64,000 nucleotides of DNA from Corallococcus coralloides DSM 2259 (GCF_000255295.1 NC_017030.1:4092001-4156000); one strand, 5' to 3'; counted from the first letter of the stretch, positions 48,649 through 57,551 are shown. Program-made: numbers and translations. Notes: a model not told the origin generated them from the letters alone.

Positions 48649-50558
48649 ACACGAGGGAGCCCTGGGCGGAGGGGGACATGCTCGTGCACCTCTCCTATGA
48701 GGCCACGCGCACGCTGGGCGGCATGGGCGTGGTGCTGGAGCACCTGCTGTCCGAGCCCGAGTACCGCCAGGCCTTCCCACGCACGCTGCTGGTGAGCCCC
48801 ACGGTGCGGCCGTGCGGCCTGGGGAGCTACGCGCCGGAGGAGTCGCTGGCGCGCGACCTGGAGGCGCACGGCGAGGTGTTCTACAGCGGCCTGCGCCGGG
48901 ACAACCCGGAGCGGTGGACGCGCGTCTTCCAGCCGGTGGAGGAGCAGCACGACGTGTCGTTCATCTACGGGCGGCGCGACGCCCCGGGCGGCCCGGTGGA
49001 GGTGCTGCTCGTGGACCTCACGGATGTGCTCCGGGGCTACCGGGTGCGGATGGGCACGCTGCCGGGGTTCCTCGCGCGGCTGCACACGCTGCTCGGGGTG
49101 GACCTCCCGTTCGACTGCCGGGGCCCGCGTCCGGCCGCGTGGCGGGGGCTGTCACGCGTGTGGCGCGAGCGCTTCGGCACGCGGCTGGGCGCGGCGCCCT
49201 GGGTCAACCGCCTGTTCCGGAAGGCGGTCCGGCACGGCCTCATGGACGCGCCCGCGCTGGACCATGACGCGATGCTGGCCATCGTGCTCGCGGAGCCCGT
49301 CTTCGACGCGCTGGATCGGCTGCGCCCGAAGGATGGGGCGGGGACGGTCATCCTGGCGCAGGAGCACCTGTCGCTGCCGCTCGCGTACAAGGCGCTGCTC
49401 GACGGGCGGCGCTGGTGCCGCACCGTGTACTACGCGGGCGAGGTGCGCACGCCCCGGGTGCTCGTGGAGTACGGCGAGGGAGGGCAGGGCGCGTCCGATG
49501 CGCGCTTCTACAACATCCAGCGTCTGGGATTGGAGCAGGGGAAGACGCTGGACGAGGTGTACCCCGTCAGCACCTGGCCCAACTTTCAAATCCTGCGCAA
49601 CGGCCACCTGTGCGACCGCGTAGGCGCGGTGAGCCCGTCCGTGGCGGACGAGCTGCGCTTCCTGGATGCGCGCTATGCGCTCCAGCCGGTGACGGTGGTG
49701 CCCCACGGGCACCGGCCCATCGAGACGGGCTGGGACGCGAAGGAGGCCGCGCGGGCGAAGGTGCTGGCCCATGCGCGCAAGGCGTGGGGGAAGGACTTCC
49801 GCCTGCTGCTCACGCACATCGCGCGGGACGAGGTCTGCAAGGGGCTCTGGCGCGACGTGGACGTGTGCGAGCACCTGGCCACGCTGCTGCCACCGGAGCG
49901 CAAGCCCGCGCTGTTGGTGATGGTGACGGAGTGGAACGAGGCGGAGCCGTCCGACAACCTGCGCGCCCTGAAGGCGAGGGTGGACGCGTTCAACGCGAAG
50001 GACACGGGCCTGCACATCGCGCTGGTGAACCAGCCCACGTGGCCCGCGGGCCTGGACTTCACGCGGGACGACCTGCACCGCGCCACGGACGTGTCCCTGG
50101 GGCAGTCGCTGTATGAGTCCTATGGCCTGGCGCAGCTGGAGGCCCTGGGCTGCGGCGCCATCTGCGTCATCTCCGGAGTGAGCGGCGCCCGGCGTGCCCT
50201 GAAGGCGGTGTGCGAGCGGCAGGGCCTGTCGGAGGCCGCGCATCCGAACCTCGTGGTGTCGGATCCGGTGGCGGACGCGAGGGCCGCGGGTCTGGCGCAC
50301 TCGGTGGAAACCTGGAAGGCGCTGCCCGCGAGCGTCCTGCGGGAGCAGGAGCTGCGCACGGCCGAGCGCGTGGCGGAGGAGGTGGTGCGCCGCCTTCCAC
50401 GCGACGCGCACGAAGGCCGCCTCCTGCTGGCGACGGGCTGGGCGCTGTCGGAGCGGCTGGGCTGGAAGCCGCTCATCCGCGAGCAGCTGTTGCCGCTGCT
50501 GCGCTTCCCGAAGGAGCAGGCGCAGGACGTGTCCGACTGGAGCGCGGCCCATGGCTGA
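48645..50558 (+). CDS. Glycosyltransferase, starch/glycogen-synthase-like (GT-B)
   Basis: A 637-residue GT-B enzyme. The N-terminus MLVHLSYEATRTLGGMGVVLEHL resembles the KxGGLGDV entry of GT5 glycogen synthases, with the Lys missing. The C-terminal Rossmann domain includes LLLTHIARDEVCKG and the sugar-nucleotide site SLYESYGLAQLEALGCGAICVISG (E-x7-E type). The 150-residue middle insert is larger than in glycogen synthase. ATG 48645 overlaps the PIG-L stop. The donor is probably a nucleotide sugar; the acceptor is unknown. Confidence 0.85.
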   Translation: MNTREPWAEGDMLVHLSYEATRTLGGMGVVLEHLLSEPEYRQAFPRTLLVSPTVRPCGLGSYAPEESLARDLEAHGEVFYSGLRRDNPERWTRVFQPVEEQHDVSFIYGRRDAPGGPVEVLLVDLTDVLRGYRVRMGTLPGFLARLHTLLGVDLPFDCRGPRPAAWRGLSRVWRERFGTRLGAAPWVNRLFRKAVRHGLMDAPALDHDAMLAIVLAEPVFDALDRLRPKDGAGTVILAQEHLSLPLAYKALLDGRRWCRTVYYAGEVRTPRVLVEYGEGGQGASDARFYNIQRLGLEQGKTLDEVYPVSTWPNFQILRNGHLCDRVGAVSPSVADELRFLDARYALQPVTVVPHGHRPIETGWDAKEAARAKVLAHARKAWGKDFRLLLTHIARDEVCKGLWRDVDVCEHLATLLPPERKPALLVMVTEWNEAEPSDNLRALKARVDAFNAKDTGLHIALVNQPTWPAGLDFTRDDLHRATDVSLGQSLYESYGLAQLEALGCGAICVISGVSGARRALKAVCERQGLSEAAHPNLVVSDPVADARAAGLAHSVETWKALPASVLREQELRTAERVAEEVVRRLPRDAHEGRLLLATGWALSERLGWKPLIREQLLPLLRFPKEQAQDVSDWSAAHG

Positions 50559-50662
50559 GCCTCGCGCTCGCCGTCACGTGACACCGGGTCCGTGCGCCAG
50601 GAGTGCACGGCGCGCATCGCCCGGAGCCCTCAACCCATCCCTTTCAGAGTGGAGCGCGGAAC

Positions 50663-51766
50663 ATGGCTGAGAACGAGCAGGCCCCGGCGCTCATCGTCGT
50701 GGCCCACCCCGAAGACGTCGTCCGGTTGTTCAGCACGGTGGCGCCGGGAGCGGACGTAGCGGTGGTGACGGAGGACGGGAGCGCGGGCCGGGAGCTGGAG
50801 GCCGTGGGCCGGGCCCTGGGCGCGCGCAGCACGCACCTCTTGCTGTCCCCGTCGGAGGTGGGGCCGTGGTGCCGCGAGCAGCGCGCCCGGAGCGACGCCC
50901 GCGTCTACACGCACAGCCCACAGGAGGACGCTCCGCTGCACCGAGAGGTGGCGCTGCTCGTCAGCCGTGTCTTCGAGCGGCTGTGGGTCCCCGCCACGGG
51001 AGCCAGGCCCACCGCCTGCACGGTGCTGGACGACGCGGCCTTCCAGCGCAAGCTGGCGCTGCTCAACGCGCTCTACCGGGAGCGTCCGGACGGTGCCGCT
51101 TCCGGCTCATGCACGGACCCCGTGCGCGACGGGCCCGGCATCGAGGCCTTCACCGAGGTGCGGGCCGGGGACGTGGTGCGCGCCCTGTCCCTCACGAAGC
51201 CAGAGGTCTTCGCGGAGCTCGCGGACCCCTGGGGCTTCGCCCATTCCACCTATGAGGGCGAGCGCTTCGCCCTCACCGCGAAGGTGCTCGGGACGCTGCG
51301 CCACGCGGGCCCGCCCCGGAGCGTGGTGGACGTGGGCGCCTGCGAGGGGATGATGACCGAGCACCTGCTGACGCTCTTCCCGGACGCGAACATCCGCGCC
51401 GTGGAGTCGGAGCCCCGCTTCGTCACGCGCCTGCGCGAGCGGCTGGGGGGCCACGCGCGCGTGCGCATCGTGGAGGCCAGCGCGGAGGACGTGGCGCTGG
51501 AGGCGGACCTGGTGCTGCTGGCGGAGGTGCTCTACTACCTGTCCGATGACGCCAGCCGCGACCTGCTGGACCGGCTGCGCGCGTCCCACCTGCTCACGTC
51601 CTACGGCGGTGGCTTCGGCGCCCAGGTGCATGCGGCGCTCGCCCGGCGCGGATGGAAGTGCGTCCAGTCCGCGATACTCCCGGGCCGCATCGAACCGGTG
51701 GACGGCGCCTCCAGCCCACTGCTCGTGCGCCGCGCGGGCACCGAAATCCGGCTCTGGGAACGGTGA
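50663..51766 (+). CDS. Degenerate PIG-L domain fused to NodS-like SAM methyltransferase
   Basis: A 367-residue fusion. Residues about 8-170 follow the PIG-L deacetylase fold (ALIVVAHPEDVVRLF) but HPDD is changed to HPED and other ligands are not evident, so deacetylase activity is doubtful. Residues about 195-330 are a NodS-like N-methyltransferase: DPWGFAHSTYEGERFALTAK, SVVDVGACEGMMTEHLL (SAM motif I) and LVLLAEVLYYLSDD. NodS methylates the deacetylated amine of chito-oligosaccharides, so deacetylation by the neighbouring PIG-L gene followed by N-methylation here is a coherent pathway. ATG 50663 is preceded by GGAGCG. Gap to the glycosyltransferase is 104 bp. Confidence 0.85.
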   Translation: MAENEQAPALIVVAHPEDVVRLFSTVAPGADVAVVTEDGSAGRELEAVGRALGARSTHLLLSPSEVGPWCREQRARSDARVYTHSPQEDAPLHREVALLVSRVFERLWVPATGARPTACTVLDDAAFQRKLALLNALYRERPDGAASGSCTDPVRDGPGIEAFTEVRAGDVVRALSLTKPEVFAELADPWGFAHSTYEGERFALTAKVLGTLRHAGPPRSVVDVGACEGMMTEHLLTLFPDANIRAVESEPRFVTRLRERLGGHARVRIVEASAEDVALEADLVLLAEVLYYLSDDASRDLLDRLRASHLLTSYGGGFGAQVHAALARRGWKCVQSAILPGRIEPVDGASSPLLVRRAGTEIRLWER

Positions 51767-51942
51767 ACGACACGCGCTCCCGAATCCAGGGGGGACCTCA
51801 CCCGCCAGGGGGGCGAACGCATGGGCCGGGACACCGAGACCCTCCGCGCCTCCGGCGGGTCACCGACCCGGTCCACGGCGCCATCGCGCTGTATCAGGAG
51901 AGAACCTGAACGGTCACCGACACGCGGCCTGTCTTGGAGTAC

Positions 51943-53163
51943 ATGGACGCCATGAACTCCAGACTCCGTCGTTTTCTTTCGTTTTCCTCGGTTCCCCTCC
52001 TCCTGAGCTGCGGCGCTGCCGCGGTGTCGGACACGCCGGCTGACGCGCTGGCGGTGCAGACGCAGGAGCTGGCCTCGGGCACGCCCGCGGGCATCGGGGT
52101 GGTGCTGTTCCTCAATGAGTACGCCCTGACCTTCAACATGCTGGACACGCAGGTGCCGCTCAACGCGCAGGCGGCGCAGAGCATCATCAACTACCGCTTC
52201 GGGCCGGACGGCATCCCGCACACGGCGGATGACAAGCGCTTCGTCTCCATCGAGCAGGTGGACGCGCTGCCCCAGGTGGGGCCGGCGGCGCTGGCGGCGT
52301 TGGAGGCATACGCCCGGGGCACGGGCCGGGTGGAGCTGCCGGTGGACGGCTGGGTGGGCACGTTCCACGGCGTGTCCTTCAACGTGTCGGAGGCGCGCCG
52401 GGTGCTGGCGGTGGTGAACACGCAGTCGCTGGCGGCGCTGCAGTCCACGTACAACGTGCCCGCGGTGGCGGCGAACGCGATGGTGGCCGCGCGGCCGTTC
52501 TACGACATCCTGACGCTGGGCCGGCTGGCGTTCGTGGATGCGACCGCGCTCCAGAACCTGAAGACGGCCACGCTGCAGGGCGAGGAGGGCGACGCCTGCA
52601 CCGGCATGGGCACGTGCGGGCCGAACCTCCACTGCGAGGGCAAGCCGAATGACGGCTCCAGCCCCTACGGCCGCTGTGTGACGACGTTGCCCATCCCGGG
52701 TAACGACACGTCGTGTTCGCGCTTCGTGCCGTGTCAGGAGGGGCTGGCGTGCCACGGCCTGGACTCGGGCGCGACGGAGGGCTGGTGCCGGCCGGCGTGG
52801 ATGTCCGGCGAGTTCACGGCGTACTCGGACCTGACGCTGCAGGGGAACACGACGCCGCAGGTGGCGACGCAGCCGGTGGTGGGTCTGGCGACGGTGCCGG
52901 AGGACATCACGGTGGAGCTGGACCTGTCGCACAACAACCCGTCCAAGCTGGTGCTCACGCTGGAGGATCCGGGCGGTGAGACGGCGCTCTTGTGGGACGG
53001 CCCCAACGAAGGCACGCCGCCCAAGCGCATCCCGGTGACGCGCGGCATCCCCCGCGACGGCTCCATCAACGGCCTGTGGAAGCTGCACATCGTCAACCCG
53101 TCGGGTGTGGGCAACGGCAAGCTGCGTGAGTGGAAGCTGAAGCTCACCAGCCGCTGGGACTGA
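51943..53163 (+). CDS. Secreted lipoprotein with helix-hairpin-helix and proprotein-convertase P domain
   Basis: A 406-residue lipoprotein (LLLSCG lipobox). Residues about 45-130 contain a domain with a Ca-type loop (GPDGIPHTADDKRF) and an HhH-like run (SIEQVDALPQVGPAALAALEAYA), a combination I recognise from extracellular myxobacterial proteins. A Cys-rich middle follows (residues 215-290). The C-terminal about 110 residues form a P-domain (ITVELDLSHNNPSKLVLTLEDPGG), normally attached to secreted proteases, here without one. Start may be ATG 51943 or 51952; GGAG sits before the first. The 51767-51942 spacer holds nothing recognised. Confidence 0.78.
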   Translation: MDAMNSRLRRFLSFSSVPLLLSCGAAAVSDTPADALAVQTQELASGTPAGIGVVLFLNEYALTFNMLDTQVPLNAQAAQSIINYRFGPDGIPHTADDKRFVSIEQVDALPQVGPAALAALEAYARGTGRVELPVDGWVGTFHGVSFNVSEARRVLAVVNTQSLAALQSTYNVPAVAANAMVAARPFYDILTLGRLAFVDATALQNLKTATLQGEEGDACTGMGTCGPNLHCEGKPNDGSSPYGRCVTTLPIPGNDTSCSRFVPCQEGLACHGLDSGATEGWCRPAWMSGEFTAYSDLTLQGNTTPQVATQPVVGLATVPEDITVELDLSHNNPSKLVLTLEDPGGETALLWDGPNEGTPPKRIPVTRGIPRDGSINGLWKLHIVNPSGVGNGKLREWKLKLTSRWD

Positions 53164-53185
53164 CGCGCAATCGAAGGATGATTTG

Positions 53186-53214
53186 ACGCCCGCGAGGCTT
53201 GCCCTCACGGGCGT
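53186..53214 (+). terminator. Hairpin after the P-domain gene
   Basis: ACGCCCG (53186-53192) pairs with CGGGCGT (53208-53214) and GAGG with CCTC inside; about 11 bp of stem, then TTCAG. It lies 22 bp after the stop codon. Confidence 0.5.
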
Positions 53215-53251
53215 TCAGAGGGACACGGGAAGCCCCCCTGGAGGTTCCCCG

Positions 53252-53683
53252 ATGACCGCGCCCTCGCAGCCCTTGGACAACGCACGCCTCGCGCACGCCC
53301 TGGCCCGGGTGGGCCTGGGGATGAACATCGCCCTCCACGGTCTCTTCCGCCTGCCGCAGCTCTCGGCGTTCGCGGCGGGCATGCGCGACTCCTTCGACAA
53401 GAGCCCGCTGCCGCCCTCGTGGGTGTACGCGGTGAGCCTGGCCATCCCGGTGGCGGAGGCGGTGGTGGGGCTCCTGCTGCTCGTGGGCGTGGAGGTGCGG
53501 CGAGTGCTGGTCGCGGGGACGCTGCTGATGATGTTGCTCATCGGCGGCGCCTGCTCAGCGCAGAACTGGAACGCGGCGAGCATCCAGATGACCTACCTGG
53601 GCTTCTACGTCCTCCTCATCGCCACCGTGCAGTACGACCACTTCTCCGTGGATGCATGGCGGCGGAGCCACCGCGCGGGGTAG
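53252..53683 (+). CDS. DoxX-like integral membrane protein
   Basis: A 143-residue inner-membrane protein with four hydrophobic segments (VGLGMNIALHGLFRLPQLSAF, SLAIPVAEAVVGLLLLVGV, VLVAGTLLMMLLIGGA, MTYLGFYVLLIATVQY), the DoxX/SURF4 pattern. Members of this group are variously linked to thiol redox, quinone and sulfur metabolism; none is specific enough here. ATG 53252 follows GGAGG at a good distance. Confidence 0.82.
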   Translation: MTAPSQPLDNARLAHALARVGLGMNIALHGLFRLPQLSAFAAGMRDSFDKSPLPPSWVYAVSLAIPVAEAVVGLLLLVGVEVRRVLVAGTLLMMLLIGGACSAQNWNAASIQMTYLGFYVLLIATVQYDHFSVDAWRRSHRAG

Positions 53684-53746
53684 GGCGTTTTATCGGAGAA
53701 TACCGGCTGTGCTATCACTGGGAGTCCCTCCAACCGGGAGCCTTCC

Positions 53747-54238
53747 GTGAAAGCACGTCTGCTGATGGTGTTCGCGTCGTTGTCGTTGGGCTTGCTTGCC
53801 GCGTGCGGCAACGCGGACATGGATTCCACGTCGCTGGCGCAGGGCGAGTCCGAGCTCGGCTCCGAATGCCCCTGTGGTGGCGTGGGGCCATGGAACTGTC
53901 TGCCGTGTGCCTTCATCTGCGGTGACGGCTTCTGTGACGCGGCCAACGGCGAGTCCGTCAACACCTGCGCCGAGGACTGCACGCCGCTGCCCTACTGTGG
54001 CGACGGCTGGTGCAACAACGGCGAGACGAACGCCACCTGCCCGTGGGACTGCGCCCCCGCCACCTGGTGCGGCGACGGGCTGTGCAACGGAAGCGAGACG
54101 GTGGCCAGCTGCCTGTCGGACTGCGGAAGCCTGACGTGCGGCAATTACCTCTGCGAGGCCCATGAGATGGGCTGGTGCGCGGACTGCGGCCCCATCTGCA
54201 CCGGACCGAACTGCCCGCAGTGGCCGCAGGACCCGTAG
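53747..54238 (+). CDS. Cys-rich repeat lipoprotein
   Basis: A 163-residue lipoprotein (GLLAAC, Cys20). After an acidic linker it has three tandem copies of CGDGxCxxGExxxxCxxDC (from about residue 57), then two further Cys clusters. This repeat recurs in predatory myxobacterial secretomes and is likely a calcium- or disulfide-stabilised surface module similar in form to LNR units. GTG 53747 start. Function unknown. Confidence 0.85.
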   Translation: MKARLLMVFASLSLGLLAACGNADMDSTSLAQGESELGSECPCGGVGPWNCLPCAFICGDGFCDAANGESVNTCAEDCTPLPYCGDGWCNNGETNATCPWDCAPATWCGDGLCNGSETVASCLSDCGSLTCGNYLCEAHEMGWCADCGPICTGPNCPQWPQDP

Positions 54239-54262
54239 CGCGGAGCCAGGGAGCGCACACCT

Positions 54263-54931
54263 ATGATCGTCAGCGTGCAGGCTGGAATCGGTATTGGCGT
54301 GCCGAGGAAGGGCAACCTCGACCTGTTCTTGAACACCACGGGGTTGATTTCATGTGTGGGCTTCCTGATTGAAACGGACACCCACCTCTACCTGGCCCAC
54401 ATCACCCCGCCTTCGGAGACGGATCTCGAAAAGCGCTCCGAAATCGAAAGACGGCGCATGCGGGCGTCGACCCTCATCGCGGAGGTGCTCAATGAGTCCA
54501 TCGAGACCATGCGGGAGAAGTCGAACACCATCGTCTGGCGGATGAACATCACGCTGTTCGTGTTGGATGAAGGGGCCATGGCAGAGGCCCACTTCAAGAC
54601 CGTACATGCCGAGGTGCTGAAGCTGACCTCCACCAAGAGGGTGCCAGTGGAGTGCCTGGGCTACGACGCGCTCTATGTTCGCGTCAGGGATGGCGCCTTC
54701 CATACCCAGCCGCCCAAAAACACCGTCCACAAGAACATCTACCTGGAGGGGGCCTGGGATGCGGAGTTGAGGAAGATAGAGCCCTCCGTCAGGAGCGAGT
54801 TCGGTTTCGCCACGGATGAGTATGACGTGGAGATGGCCCACAAGGAGCGCCACATCATCCTGACCAAGACGCCAGCGCTCCTGGAGGAACGTGGCGTGCC
54901 CCATGCGTGGGTCGTGGATACGACGTATTGA
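54263..54931 (+). CDS. Hypothetical protein with CheD/CNF-like deamidase signature
   Basis: A 222-residue protein without a signal peptide. I recognise no named family over its full length. Residues 24-50 (NTTGLISCVGFLIETDTHLY, then LAHITPP) resemble the catalytic core of CheD and CNF1-type glutamine deamidases: Thr25, Cys31 and His46. The Thr-Cys spacing of six equals that of CheD (Thr21/Cys27 in Thermotoga), and the Cys-His spacing of 15 equals that of CNF1 (Cys866/His881). The remaining 170 residues do not match CheD. GC is lower than in neighbours. No chemotaxis gene is nearby. It sits 24 bp after a Cys-rich lipoprotein gene and six bp before a crystallin lipoprotein gene. Confidence 0.6.
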   Translation: MIVSVQAGIGIGVPRKGNLDLFLNTTGLISCVGFLIETDTHLYLAHITPPSETDLEKRSEIERRRMRASTLIAEVLNESIETMREKSNTIVWRMNITLFVLDEGAMAEAHFKTVHAEVLKLTSTKRVPVECLGYDALYVRVRDGAFHTQPPKNTVHKNIYLEGAWDAELRKIEPSVRSEFGFATDEYDVEMAHKERHIILTKTPALLEERGVPHAWVVDTTY

Positions 54932-54936
54932 GATCC

Positions 54937-56430
54937 ATGCTCCCCATCCCGCGTCGCTGTGTGTCCGCCATGGCCTGGTCGCTGGCGGGATTGCTGATGT
55001 TCGCCGGTTGTGAGCCGGAGGCCCTCGCTGTCACCTCGGCTCCACTGGCCCTTGGACTCGGAGGCGACACCTCCTGCGTCTGGGGGAGCCCGGACTGCAA
55101 CCTGTGCAGCCCTGACGTGCCGCTGCGCTTCCAGGAGCTGAGGGAGCACGGCGAGGTATTGGGCTTCCATCCCGGGCCGTTCAACCTCAACGTGGCCTAC
55201 CCGGGCAGCAATCACTGGCAAGGCATCCAGCGGCTGTCGACCCACTCAGGCCGCCTCCTCGTCCTGTCCAAGCGGGATGACGCTCCCGGGGGCAACGTGG
55301 GGCACCTGGTGCACATGGCCACCCGCAACGGGGAGGGTGGGCGCTTCCGCTCCAACCGGCTGAGCCCCTCCATCAAGGAACCCGAGGACACCGCTCCGCC
55401 GGGCGCGGACGCAGCGGTGGCGGCGCTGCCGGTGCTGGACGGCTACCGCCACGGCGGCGGCATGCAGGCGGTGGGCAGCCTCCTGGCGCTGCCCCTGGAG
55501 GAGGGGCCCGGTGCGGGGCGCATCGCGCTCTATGATTACAACCACTCCCTGACGCCGAGCCCGTTCGCCTTCGTCCACGGTGAAGCGGCCACCGCGGGCA
55601 CGGCCTCGTTCACGAAGCTGTCGGACGGGCACTTCCTGCTCCTGCTCGGGCAGGTGGACGCGAACACGCTGGAGGCCTTCCGCTCCTCGGAGACCGACCT
55701 CCACTCCGCGACCAACCAGTGGGTGCGCATCGACAGGTGGCAGAAGTCGGAGCTGCCGGACGGGCAGTGGGGCGTCTTCCAGAACCTCAACTTCGTGACG
55801 GACTGCAATGACTCACAGCTCTACCTCGTGGGCACGCGGCTGGGCGGCCTGCGCTGGGGAGCGGTGAGCGACGACCACGCGCACCTGTACCGGGTGCACC
55901 TGGATGGCCACCTGCGCCTGGAGCACGTCGCCTCCAAGCACCTGTACTGCAGCAACGACGGGTCGCGGCAGTGCAACCTGGACGCTGGCGCGGGCCTCTT
56001 CGTGGGGCCCGACCGCGGCCTCATCCTCTACGGCACCGAGCACGCGGATGACGGCCCGGGTTCGACGGTGAAGATGGTGGAGTTCCGCGGCGTGTGGGCG
56101 GACCCCCGCTGCCGCACGGACATCGCGCACGCCTACGTCGACTTCTACGACGACTCCGACTTCAGCGACCGCGGCTTCATCTTCGACTACAGCGACCAGG
56201 GCCTGAAGAACTGGGCGCGCTTCGACGACGTCGACAGGTTCAACGACAAGACCTCCTCGGTCCGCTGGTGCATTCCGCCGGGCTACCGGGTGCGGCTCTA
56301 CGACGACTCGAGCTACAAGGGCAGCTCCAGGGACCTCGTGGGCGACGGCGCGCTCCACGAAGCCAGCCTGAACAGCAAGGCCTGGGGCTTCAACGACAAG
56401 GTGTCCTCCGCGCGCTGGCTGAACGAGTGA
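54937..56430 (+). CDS. Lipoprotein with C-terminal beta/gamma-crystallin domain
   Basis: A 497-residue lipoprotein (LLMFAGC). Residues about 50-390 form an all-beta region, perhaps a propeller, with no named family. The last about 110 residues are a two-motif beta/gamma-crystallin domain: YVDFYDDSDFSDRGFIF and VRLYDDSSYKGSSRDL begin the Greek keys, and the calcium motifs (N/D-N/D-x-x-S/T-S) appear as FNDKTSSVRW and FNDKVSSARW. Myxococcus Protein S, a spore-coat protein, has the same fold, so calcium-stabilised surface or spore-coat binding is plausible. ATG 54937 is used because it starts the signal sequence. Confidence 0.85.
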   Translation: MLPIPRRCVSAMAWSLAGLLMFAGCEPEALAVTSAPLALGLGGDTSCVWGSPDCNLCSPDVPLRFQELREHGEVLGFHPGPFNLNVAYPGSNHWQGIQRLSTHSGRLLVLSKRDDAPGGNVGHLVHMATRNGEGGRFRSNRLSPSIKEPEDTAPPGADAAVAALPVLDGYRHGGGMQAVGSLLALPLEEGPGAGRIALYDYNHSLTPSPFAFVHGEAATAGTASFTKLSDGHFLLLLGQVDANTLEAFRSSETDLHSATNQWVRIDRWQKSELPDGQWGVFQNLNFVTDCNDSQLYLVGTRLGGLRWGAVSDDHAHLYRVHLDGHLRLEHVASKHLYCSNDGSRQCNLDAGAGLFVGPDRGLILYGTEHADDGPGSTVKMVEFRGVWADPRCRTDIAHAYVDFYDDSDFSDRGFIFDYSDQGLKNWARFDDVDRFNDKTSSVRWCIPPGYRVRLYDDSSYKGSSRDLVGDGALHEASLNSKAWGFNDKVSSARWLNE

Positions 56431-56483
56431 CGCGTGGGGGGCGGCTGGTGGCGCGGTGCGGGAAGGTGCTATCGCAGGACTCC

Positions 56484-56948
56484 ATGCGACCACGCCTTGC
56501 GTTGCTCTTCCCGCTGCTGCTCTGCGCGTGTGCAAGCGGTCCGTCAGGGCGCGCGGACGACACCGGCGGGGAGCCCCTGCCGCGAAGGAGCCCCATGAAG
56601 CCGGATGCCCCCTCTCTTGCGCGCGGTGAGGTGCTGTTGCGCCATGGCACCGGCAGCGACGCCGTCGTTCCGGCCGAGCCGGCCCCCGCCGTCCAGGAAC
56701 TCGGAGCCCTGGCGGGGTTCGGCCAGGCCTGGACGTCGTGCTCGGCCCGGGCCTCGGTCTACCTGTTCGACAGCTACGACGAAGCAGGCGCGGCGGAGGT
56801 GAGGCTGAAGAAGCAGGTGCGCGAAGGGAAGCACGGGGCCGGCACGATCAACGGCAACTGGATGATCTGGGCCACCGCCGATGCAACGGACGAGGCCGGC
56901 CGCGACGTTATCGAGCGGGTGGTCTCCACCTTCGCGGGTGAGGAGTGA
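56484..56948 (+). CDS. Small hypothetical lipoprotein
   Basis: A 154-residue lipoprotein (FPLLLCAC). No domain is recognised; the C-terminal half (TSCSARASVYLFDSYDEAGA, GTINGNWMIWATADATDE) looks like a compact alpha/beta unit. Codon use matches the host. Its stop overlaps the next gene's GTG by four bases, so the two are translationally coupled and probably act together. Frame open upstream of 56484 is inside the crystallin gene and is discounted. Confidence 0.7.
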   Translation: MRPRLALLFPLLLCACASGPSGRADDTGGEPLPRRSPMKPDAPSLARGEVLLRHGTGSDAVVPAEPAPAVQELGALAGFGQAWTSCSARASVYLFDSYDEAGAAEVRLKKQVREGKHGAGTINGNWMIWATADATDEAGRDVIERVVSTFAGEE

Positions 56949-57547
56949 GCGATCCCTCGGGTGAAGAGGGACGCTCCCGCCGGACGTGGTTCTTCATCGC
57001 CCTCGGTGTGCTGGCCTGTTCGTGCCTGGGCATGGTGGCCGTCACGACGGTCCGCAACTTCGTGCGCTTCGGCCAGCGCGCCCGCGCGGCGGAGTGCCGG
57101 TCGAACCTGAAAGCCTGGTACATGCTCCAGCAGCGCCACTTCCAGGACACGCGGACCTACGAGCCGGTCTTCGCGAAGGTGGGCTTCGCGCCCGAGCGGG
57201 ACAACCGCTACGCATACTTCGCGGGCACGGGGCCGATGGAGGTTCGCGACCAGGAGCGAAGCGAGGTCCCTGACGGGGCGGTGGCCATCGGCGCGGACAC
57301 CTTCCGCTTCACCTACCTGCGCCCCCTCGACGTGGGGGCGCTTCATCCGTCCTTGAAGGCCCGGCTCGGCGTCTCCGGCACGTGCCCCGCCTGCGACATC
57401 ACCCTGGCATGCGCGGGGAACACCGACGAAGACGCGACGCTGGATGTCTGGGTCCTCTCCACCGGACCGCTGGACCTCCAGGACGTGGACGGGGATGCCG
57501 TCGAACCCGGCATCCCCGTGCAGCTCGTGGACGACACGAGGGACTGA
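56945..57547 (+). CDS. Single-pass membrane protein, pseudopilin-like
   Basis: A 200-residue protein with a charged N-terminus, one TM helix (WFFIALGVLACSCLGMVAV) and an extracytoplasmic domain whose start (RAAECRSNLKAWYMLQQRHF) resembles the alpha-spine of major pilins in this phylum. A typical prepilin peptidase site (G followed by F-T-L-x-E) is missing, so it is not a standard pilin. Cys pair CPACD near the end. Coupled to the preceding lipoprotein (GTGA overlap) and convergent with the astacin gene four bases further. Confidence 0.65.
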   Translation: MSDPSGEEGRSRRTWFFIALGVLACSCLGMVAVTTVRNFVRFGQRARAAECRSNLKAWYMLQQRHFQDTRTYEPVFAKVGFAPERDNRYAYFAGTGPMEVRDQERSEVPDGAVAIGADTFRFTYLRPLDVGALHPSLKARLGVSGTCPACDITLACAGNTDEDATLDVWVLSTGPLDLQDVDGDAVEPGIPVQLVDDTRD

Positions 57548-57551
57548 GGGG

